Source: Owenia fusiformis (taxonomy: Eukaryota; Annelida; Polychaeta; Sabellida; Oweniidae). From it: a DNA stretch of 64,000 bases. The notes below the pieces were generated by a model, which made no database searches, had not been told where the DNA came from, and saw only the letters and a program-made list of their open reading frames with translations. Of the stretch, positions 55,951 through 64,000 are shown one piece after another. Both the position numbers and the translations under genes were made by a program. The stretch's first letter is position 1, and the number at the start of each line of letters is the position of its first letter. The stretch is from positions 1,860,001 to 1,924,000 of the forward strand of contig CAIIXF020000001.1 in assembly GCA_903813345.2 (NCBI GenBank), read 5' to 3'.

Positions 55951-56071
55951 TAAGCATCTAAATTATAATTTATTTTTTGGGGTTGTTTTGCAAATTCTTC
56001 TTATGTTACCTTTCTGAAGTTTCATTTGAAATTATTATATTTGTATTATCTTGTATCTCATTATATTTCAG

Positions 56072-56133
56072 GACTGAATCAAGACTCTTTTAAGAAGTTA
56101 GACGAGGACAGGCTATATATTACAACATTTTGA
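56072..56133 (+). pseudogene. Relic third exon of peptide gene B
   Basis: A 3' splice site (tatatttcag) precedes a 62-bp segment of exactly the same length and phase as exon 3 of copy A. It would read GLNQDSFKKLDEDRLYITTF and stop. It keeps the acidic LDxED core but lacks the Gly run. With no matching donor in exon 2 it appears unused. Confidence 0.6.
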
Positions 56134-56330
56134 CATATTATAGACAATAGACTAAGAATTGTAAAATGAAAACATCTGAAAATTACAATAATAGAACTAC
56201 AGTCTGAGCAATAAATAAATGAGTAGTGGATTTGCTGAAGTAAGGATACCCCCATGGTAAAAATAAGCAAATTTTATGAGAGTATACAAAATGTAAAATA
56301 AACAAATTTTAGGGGATATTCACCATGGAA

Positions 56331-58658
56331 TAGCCTGACAACGGTAAAGTCAGATACCGTTGTCACAAATGGCGGGCATAACCGTCGCTTCAACTAGATT
56401 TTCATGAACTGTATGTTTAATTGAGCACCTAGACTAGATTCCTTTGGAAAACAATCAATCAAAGTGTCTTAATACTCATTGTACAGTTAATAATGTTCTA
56501 CCATCGAAAAAAAGTCTTTAATTTAACCGATCAAATGAGATACGGGACAACGGACATTGTAATTACCATATGCCATTGTCTTTCTCACGGGATGTCATCG
56601 CCTGATTTGGTCAATGTTAGGGAGCAGGTCGTTTTTACAATAAATTTCAATATTTTCACACAAAATATTTTTTTACTGAAAAACTGCTCATTCGCAGAGA
56701 AAATGTACTAGCACATGCAATGACAATGTCAATCACGCTTCTGTACGAAATTCGGCGGAAGTCTTTTATAATCTAATACGAAGTTACTAAAAAAGGCGCG
56801 AACGCCCTACACTCAAAATGATCGTTTTTCCATTATAACTTTTTAACGTAATTTAACGAAGGCTTCTAATTATTATCCAAGATAGTCTAAATACCGATTA
56901 AAATATTTCTTACTTCAAACAGATACGCCGTCTTTTATTCAATTTTTTAAAAAATAATAAAAAATAACTCTTGTCAATGTTAGGGAGCAGTCAATGTTAG
57001 GGAGCAAAATGATTTTATCAGAATATTAAAAATGTAGCAAATGGCCATTTAAAATATGTATGGCCCCATTGGTGTATGTTGGGCTTCACATAACATGTGA
57101 CCTGATCGGAAATCCCACGATGCCCCATGGAAAGAATGAACATGTTCATTCTCGATAGGGCAAGATGGGACTCCGTGGGATTTTGCCCCATCGAATCCCA
57201 TCGAGTCCAACGTGGGACCTCATGGGACTCGATGGGGCAAGATTATATGCAAGTTGGGGCAAAATCCGACGGAGTCCCATTGATTCCCACGGACTTCATG
57301 GGGCAAAATCCCAAAAGGTCCCACTAGGTCCCACGCCATGTTAAGTCTATGGAGGTCCCAACTTGTCCCATTGGTGTATACCGGGCTTTAGAGTATCATT
57401 AGCAAGTGGTACACATATAACAGAGATCGGTTATATACTGCATTGTCTGAGTATTGACAAATTGAAGTATACGTGTAAAAATCTACTATCATACATGTAA
57501 CTGCGCAAGGAGCCCTTCATAGCGTTTGTGCCAGCTATCAGGTGATACCCGGTCGTAAAGATAAGTGCGAGACTAACTCTCTTACTTTAATACTAGGAAA
57601 ATATCAAATCATAGAACTGAAGGATGTCGGAGATTTCTCAAGCCTATATATCAGTTCAGATAATTTATCATCCACAATTTAGGATTGTGAACTGATGACA
57701 TCATCAAAAAGTGTATATAACGATACATCCATTCATTTACAGTTAGAGGTCAACGAATAAAGAAGGAATGGTTCGCATCTAAATATTTCTAAAACGAACG
57801 TAAACAGGATTTAGCTGAAAATAAAAAATGCAAAATAACCTTTTCAATGATTTTCTTACAATTTTAACGCTTTCCTCCCCAAAGGGTATCAAATAATCAT
57901 ACAAACAAAATTGTTCAGTTTATAAATGCCATACATAATTTAAATGGCCATTTGCTACATTTTTAATATTCTGATAAAATCATTTTGCTCCCTAACATTG
58001 ACTGCTCCCTAACATTGACAAGAGTTATTTTTTATTATTTTTTAAAAAATTGAATAAAAAACGGCGTATCTGTTTGAAGTAAGAAATATTTTAATCGGTA
58101 TTTAGACTATCTTGGATAATAATTAGAAGCCTTCGTTAAATTACGTTAAAAAGTTATAATGGAAAAACGATCATTTTGAGTGTAGGGCGTTCGCGCCTTT
58201 TTTAGTAACTTCGTATTAGATTATAAAAGACTTCCGCCGAATTTAGTACAGAAGCGTGATTGACATTGTCATTGCATGTGCTAGTACATTTTCTCTGCGA
58301 ATGAGCAGTTTTTCAGTAAAAAAATATTTTGTGTGAAAATATTGAAATTTATTGTAAAAACGACCTGCTCCCTAACATTGACCAAATCAGGCGATGACAT
58401 CCCGTGTTTCTACATTACTCAAATTCAGATTCCGTTGTCATTGACGATATCGAAGACGCTATATTATGGCGATTCACGACCCAATTTGATCGAAATTGGG
58501 ATTTCATATGAAACATCATCACAAGAGCTTAATACATGCACAGAATTAGTGACCATAAAATCCCCTGAAATGAGGACCAAGTGATTAAACAGTTGAAGCG
58601 ATGGTTATGTCCGCCATTTGTGACAAAGGTATCTGACTTAAATTACCGTTGTCAGACT
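56331..58658. mobile_element. 2.3 kb long-palindrome (fold-back) element
   Basis: Ends tag(c)ctgacaacggtaa and ttaccgttgtcag(a)cta are inverted repeats. The arms (about 56,335-57,065 and 57,930-58,655) are inverted copies, nearly identical over about 490 bp of their inner part, and include the phrase gtcaatgttagggagca three times per arm. The roughly 870-bp loop contains a separate patch of repeated tgggactcgatggggcaa text (57,100-57,360). No transposase recognised. A target duplication could not be fixed. Confidence 0.8.
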
Positions 58659-58770
58659 ATACCTGTGTGATATTTATCTAGACAATATTGGTAAGTATGG
58701 GCTTTCAAACCACGATGTTTTGGAAATGGTGATGGAAAATTGACTGCTCATTTATTTTTTGCTAAACCTA

Positions 58771-59541
58771 CAGGGTGGGCCAATGAAAATTGGAACAATA
58801 CACTAGATGCGAGTAGAAATAATTTTGATTTATGTTATTAGAAATTCAAAATTCATGTGTTTATCAACTTTGAAATTTTAATTTTCTTTGAAGATGTGAC
58901 TTTTAGGTCAGGGAGATTCGACATAGACCCCATGTCACTACCTACTCGCATCTGGGTAATTGCCTTTATTATTGCAGTTCCATCTACAAAAATTCAGATA
59001 ATAGTAAAATGATTATTTGTGAAAATGTTAAAGATAAAAATATGTATCGCATAATTAGTTTTGGCTTGTCATGGTCAAGATCTGTAAACTGCGTAAGTCA
59101 TTCAAAATTTCAAAATTTTCTCTGAGACATCACTGCTGAAAATACAGTCATTCATATCATACAATATGTACCCCTCAAATGGTCTCAACACAATTCCCAT
59201 CAGTTTAAACATATGTAGGCCTTAGTTATCTCAAGGAGAAGCAAGACATGTCTATCTTGGATAATATAGCTTAAGTGACCTCAGGTTTTGCCAAAACTGG
59301 CACAATATATCTCAAAACCTGTCACTTAAGACATGTACGACTGTCAAATACAGCTCTGACTGATTGTTCAGGTGGGTGGAGGACATGTTCAGGAAACCCT
59401 TGCATTGAGTAATTAAATGTTGATCTTGTATATTCATATATATGCAAATTGTTGACAACGAATTGTTTTTCAATTTCTTAAAGTATTGACTAACAAAAAA
59501 GTTACAATGGATGAAGATGTTCTGATTTTTGGCCCACCCTG
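58771..59541. mobile_element. Mariner/Tc1-like non-autonomous element
   Basis: TIRs cagggtgggccaatg and ttttggcccaccctg, bounded by TA on both sides (58,769-58,770; 59,542-59,543). 771 bp without coding capacity. Confidence 0.75.
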
Positions 59542-59589
59542 TATATATACATGATACTGCAATTTAATAATAATACACAATATTTTTAT

Positions 59590-60530
59590 GCGGAGTAGAT
59601 ACAATGAAATAGAAATACATGTAGCATTAATAAAAGAAATATAGAATATATACATATTGCATTTATCTATGGAGTATTTCTTCTGAACATACTAAGCTCC
59701 CCAAACTAGTATATACCAGTATTAAAGTCTGGGCAGATCCACTACTTCCAAAAAGCTGTTTCTAATTTAATGTACGCCTTATAAGGAGATTAGCTCAATG
59801 AGTTGTTCCCGAGGTTGTTTCCCAAGGCTTTGCATATAACAGAGTTCTGGCTTATTTCAGTGTAAAATGTTGCTATATATATGCCACAGAGCTTTCATGG
59901 TTAAAATGTACTTTGATATTCAAAGGAAGTAATAACAAAATATAATGTGTTACTTTAGTATTTTCACTTAACCATGTAATATGGCTTTTGAACTATGATA
60001 TTACATGTATAAGTTATTCTAATAACTCCAATAGAGATACAGAATCCATACCCAACAGTGACAACATTTTCCACTCTGTATTCCATGATAAGTGGAGAGT
60101 GAGTGAGTGTTAATACAAAATATATTTAAGTCATGTGGACCAATAAGTTTGCATGGAGTTTCACCCTCGTGGAATTAAGTGCCATAGTAATTGGATCCAC
60201 TGAGTTCTGATCATTTTCAAACTACTGTTTTGGTCTGACAGATATGATCAATAGATGGCAGTGTAATTTGTCCCTACACTCCTCAGTCCTGACATCTATT
60301 TATAATCATAGAATATTTTTTCTATTTTGTCCATTTTGATCATTAGCCAAAATATATAACATTACTACAAAATACTGAAAAAAGTAGCTCTCTTACTTTG
60401 ATGGCTGGCCCCAATGTCCCAAGTCACTCACTGTCCTTTCATAGTTCCTCAACACTGACACAATCTGCAAAAACAATATGAGGTTCAGTTATCACATTAA
60501 AAATGGCTTCAAAATTGTTTTCAATAGACG
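59590..60530. repeat. Right part of segmental duplication (paralogue of about 46,940-48,290)
   Basis: 59,595-59,690 aligns with 46,945-47,030 (agtagatacaatg, gaatatacattgcattt), and 60,283-60,530 aligns with 47,312-48,285 minus the TIR element. This places the peptide-gene duplication unit at roughly 42.3-48.3 kb versus 52.3-60.5 kb. Confidence 0.8.
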
Positions 60531-60540
60531 AGATGCAAGT

Positions 60541-60933
60541 AAAGTCCATTTCACTGCTTCACTTCGTCAGTAGAACGGCAAAAATAAGAAATTGGGAGAC
60601 CATTGTGCTATAATATATGGAAAAGTATATTCATAATGTACATGAATGACATTTGTATATTTCAGATTTTTTTGTTTTTTGTGCAATAAGCCTGTGCCGT
60701 TTTGTAATTTGAAGAATTTCAGCCATGTTAATCTTATTGAAAATAACATGGCAGAGAAACATCCAAATATAAGAGGCCACACACTTTATAAGCCAAACTA
60801 GAAGCAATCCAAGATATACAAATGTCATTCATGTACATTATGAATATACTTTTCCATATTTTATTGCACAATGGTCTCCCAATTTCTTATTTTTGCCGTT
60901 CTACTGACGAAATGAAGCAGTGAAATGGACTTT
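60541..60933. mobile_element. Fold-back MITE with about 120-bp arms
   Basis: Left arm begins aaagtccatttcactgcttc; right arm ends gaagcagtgaaatggacttt. Arms stay near-identical for about 120 bp (aagaaattgggagaccattg and its complement). The loop is about 150 bp. No coding capacity. Confidence 0.75.
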
Positions 60934-62055
60934 TAGTTCAAATAATCTTGAATTCAAAATTCAGTCAAAGTGATGTCATATTTGAAATCTACATGTAAAA
61001 GTACATCTAAAAACATGGTTTCAAAAATTGTAATCAACTTTGAAAATTTAATTTAATTTTGAAAATGTGACTTCCAGTTCGGGTTGTTTGATTCCCCATA
61101 GAGCCCATGTTACAAAAATCGCAAAAAGCGAAATATCTTGTATTGAACAGATAACATTTTGCTTTACTGGAGATATTGTAATTTGCATAACTATTAGGAA
61201 CATAAGGATTACATGAAAATTTAACCACTAAAACAGATGTATAATTTTAGTTAAAGGGAACTTTCTACTATATCCGCCATGCCATCTGACCCGAACGAGC
61301 CATCTGGTGGTGAAACTGGTAAGTATCTACTCCCGTCTGTTGAATTGGCCATACCAAATATAGATGGCAGTGACAGTCAATCTCTTCATTAAAAAAATTA
61401 CACAAATTATCAAAATTGATAAATATTCATAGATATTATTAATTAATCACCTCAAAACTGTCAATAGATGGTGAATAATTCAGTTTTGTTTTATCATATA
61501 CTTTTACATGTAAAAATTGTTTCAAAATCTCCCAAGAAACATTTCAATTAAAATATTGAAGATCTTCTTGAAATATTGTAAATGTTTGTAAACAAATATG
61601 AAGAAAAAATGTGGTATTAATTTAAAGTGTATTTGAAGTTTTGATACAGCAATACTTATACACAAACCAATGGGAATGGTGTGAAGAACAACACACAAGA
61701 GAAAATTAGTGAACAGCCATGAGTTCTGGCACTCATTAGGGAGTTTAAGCTTGCAATGTTTTCACAACCTAAATGTGAACAGAAAATATTTAAGCATATA
61801 GGTCAATGTTTCGATTTTATATGCAAGCATGAACTCCCTAGTGTTTTTATCATCAGATTAACTGAATGACTGAAAAGGGATAATAAGTTATCATTGAATA
61901 TTATAGGAATATCCAATGGTTTTGAAAAAAATATCATTTATATCCATGAGTGAATATTGATATCTTCACAAGTGAGTGCAGCGAGGTTTGTTCATTCATC
62001 CTAGATGAGAAATTATTGTCCAGAGAACATCGAAAATTGATAAACAATGAGATTT
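60934..62055. other. Mostly featureless; candidate short exon inside
   Basis: Apart from the candidate exon at 61,279-61,318 I see no gene or element. Confidence 0.35.
61279..61318 (+). CDS. Possible first coding exon of an unidentified gene
   Basis: ATG in a good context (tccgccATGC) opens a 13-codon frame MPSDPNEPSGGET ending at a strong donor G|gtaagt. Base composition is GC-richer than its surroundings. No downstream exon is recognised in the remaining 2.7 kb, so if real the gene continues beyond the window. It could be chance. Confidence 0.25.
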
Positions 62056-62059
62056 ATTT

Positions 62060-62121
62060 TTGTGATGTTATTTGCATTTCTTGTTATACAGATTGGTATA
62101 TTTCATTATTGTGAATATTGA
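62060..62121. repeat. Inverted repeat flanking the LINE, left arm
   Basis: 62 bp (tgttatttgcatttcttg ... gtgaatattga) are mirrored, with very few mismatches, at 63,600-63,661, exactly bracketing the LINE fragment. Confidence 0.8.
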
Positions 62122-63597
62122 ACATGTAAATAAATATAAATATCTAGGAGTAATTCTTACTGATAATAATAAATTTGATATCAACACAAGTTATCTCAAA
62201 GAACAATCACGAAAGGCAATATTCAAAATCAAACAGCAGTATAAGAAATTCAATGACGTGCCACCTGATGTTGCTCTTCACCTTTTTGATTCATTAGTCA
62301 GTCCAATACTATGTTATGGGTGTGAGATTTGGTATGACAAGAAGCAGATGAAAGCAATTGAAACAATACATTTGTCCTTTTTAACATCTATTTTAGGTGT
62401 CAAAACTCAAACAGCTAATCCCGCAGTGTATGGTGACCTTGGTAAATTTCCTTTATCCATTAAAATTAAATTTTCAATTGTAAAATACTGGTTAAGACTT
62501 TTTAAACTACCAAATTCTAATATTTTAAACCAGGCTTACTTATATAGACAAGAAAAACATGCATTAGGGTTTAAATCTTGGTCTGCAAAAGTTTATGATA
62601 TACTTCATAAATGTGAACTAACAGAGTATTGGGATGACCAAAGTCAAATTACAGACCACTTAGTAAATTTGGTTGACAAGAAATTAAAGAATATGTTTGT
62701 AGAAAATTGGAAAAAGGACATTTTGATATATCCCAAATTAACCCTTTCCCGACGTGAATATAAGAGGAAAAATTTGGCCCTTGTGACAGATAAGTAAGAG
62801 CGGTTTTTAGGGGAAAACTGCAAATTACCTACACCCTGGAACCTATACCTTGAATTTTATCACTGAAATACAATTTTCAGTAAGTATTATAACATAAGAA
62901 CAACTTGTCAAAATTTGGTGTAAAAATATTGAATAGAACTGGAGATATTGTCATTTCATTGATGTATGTAAATAAATATAATGGTGCCAAAAGGAGCCTA
63001 TCGTCCTGAAAGGTATTACATATTAGGGCTCCATATGGAGCCCATCGTCGTGAAAGGGTTAAGGAAATATAAGCTGTTTAAGAAAGATTTTGCATTAGAA
63101 CTACGTATACAAAGTTAGACAATAAAAAATATAGATTGGCAATAAGTAGATTTACGTTGAGTTCACATCAGTTAAAAATAGAAACAGGAAGACACACGAA
63201 GCCAAAATCCAAACGAAGATGAATTTCACTTTATCATAAATTGTACAAAGCATTCTCAACACAGGCAAATATTTTTCAGCAAAATTTCTGAAACATTATC
63301 AAAATTTGATTTAAATAGTGATAATTTATTTACAAATATAATTTCAAGTGATAATACCATCATACAACGGCATCTTGGTAAATTTATATATCACTCATTT
63401 AACTATTTAGAATAGTCAGCATATTTTGTACATCACACTTAAAAATATTCTGCCTCTCTTGTATGCTTTCAATATGCATATGGAATTTTTGTACATTACT
63501 TTGTAATTGTAGTTTTAGTTAGTCTTAGTGAGTAGTTGTGACTAATGTAATCATGTAATGATACAATATGTCAATAAAAGTTATATATTAAACATCA
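62119..63597 (+). mobile_element. 5'-truncated LINE fragment, split by a TTAA element
   Basis: Encodes the reverse transcriptase thumb and C-terminal region: VNKYKYLGVILTDNNKFD, DSLVSPILCYGCEIWYD, LGVKTQTANPAVYGDLGKFP. The coding text resumes after the insertion as RKYKLFKKDFALELRIQ and later NEDEFHFIINCTKHSQHR, with stop codons and shifts between, so it is inactive. The 3' UTR (gactaatgtaatcatg .. gtcaataaaagttatatat) matches the fragment at 51,640-51,955. Confidence 0.8.
62742..63058. mobile_element. TTAA-flanked MITE inserted in the LINE
   Basis: TIRs ccctttcccgacg and cgtcgtgaaaggg (12 of 13 match) are bounded by TTAA (62,738-62,741; 63,059-63,062), the duplication of piggyBac-type transposases. 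Removing it rejoins the LINE codons PKL to RKYKLFKKD in frame. 317 bp, no coding capacity. Confidence 0.85.
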
Positions 63598-63599
63598 AT

Positions 63600-63661
63600 T
63601 CAATATTCACAATAATAAAATATACCAATCTGTATAACAAGAAATGCAAATAACATCACAA
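63600..63661. repeat. Inverted repeat flanking the LINE, right arm
   Basis: Reverse complement of 62,060-62,121. Confidence 0.8.
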
Positions 63662-64000
63662 ATATGACGGACTGACAATCATCAGCCATTCTAACAGAGT
63701 AATTAGTAAAGTAATTTGCTAAAGTTATACTAGAAAAACAGCAACTCCACGGAGTAGCAAATCCCACCGAACAAAACATATTATGCTTATTATGCTTATA
63801 TATGTAAATGTTGAAATGTTTGTGCATTTTGTGATAGAAGCATGAAATTTGGCTCAAAGTTAGTTTATACCATTGTGAACTAGGCATCATCATATAAAAT
63901 TTGAACCAAATCCGTTCACTGGTATATGAGTTATCAACAATTACATTTTTTACGAAAAATGGCGGCCATTTTGAATTGAGTGGCCATATTGAAAATTCCT
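63662..64000. other. No gene; repeat-like right edge
   Basis: The end (ccaaatccgttcactg, aaaatggcggccattttgaa) resembles text near 54,330-54,370 and inside the TIR family, suggesting another dispersed repeat running off the window. Confidence 0.4.

Noticed and set aside
62072-62797. Host gene of 241 codons
   Set aside because: The text is a LINE reverse transcriptase C-terminal region, its start is upstream non-LINE sequence, and its end is inside a TTAA element.

Overview
The window is a stretch of an AT-rich metazoan nuclear genome. It has spliced genes with GT-AG introns, many non-LTR retrotransposon (LINE) fragments, hAT-, mariner- and TTAA-type DNA transposon remnants, fold-back elements and minisatellites. 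A FoxQ2-type forkhead gene, a clear microcephalin gene and CSαβ (defensin-like) secreted peptide genes point to an invertebrate, most likely a lophotrochozoan such as a mollusc or brachiopod. The species cannot be fixed from sequence alone.

Region by region: 1-6,000 is repeat-rich and gene-free, with degenerate tandem repeats and hAT-like miniature elements, one inserted in the terminal repeat of another. 6,012-16,250 is a young Ty3/gypsy-like LTR retrotransposon with very long, nearly identical 2.6 kb LTRs, a gag region and no recognisable pol. 16,250-20,370 is a pile of hairpin and fold-back elements, including a three-element nest bounded by an 8-bp (one mismatch) target duplication.

20,719-35,176 (+) is the main host gene, a 12-coding-exon microcephalin (MCPH1) gene that I assembled by eye: BRCT1 (exons 1-3), the conserved MQPKDF motif (exon 4), a large Lys/Ser/Pro-rich central exon (exon 7), and tandem BRCT2-BRCT3 (exons 8-12). 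The joined exons give an uninterrupted reading frame of about 1,113 codons. Two features stand out. The 3' end of exon 2, with its splice donor, has been amplified into a 24-copy, 63-bp minisatellite (23,539-25,040). A complete two-exon FoxQ2-like transcription factor gene with its own TATA promoter (26,279-27,694, same strand) sits inside MCPH1 intron 3.

35,200-60,530 holds two tandemly duplicated genes for short secreted cysteine-rich peptides with a CSαβ defensin-like cysteine pattern (42,698-46,845 and 54,764-55,181), with homologous promoters, exons and 3' flanks. The copies have diverged through insertions: a Tx1/L1-like LINE in intron 1 of copy A, TIR elements, a 2.3 kb palindrome and a mariner-like element downstream of copy B. 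Copy B serves as an empty-site control for one insertion in copy A. In copy B the exon-2 donor is lost and the third exon is a relic.

60,540-64,000 has a fold-back element, one possible short first exon, and a LINE fragment split by a TTAA-flanked miniature element. MCPH1 and FoxQ2 are linked by nesting rather than by pathway; the peptide pair looks like a small innate-immunity-type family.
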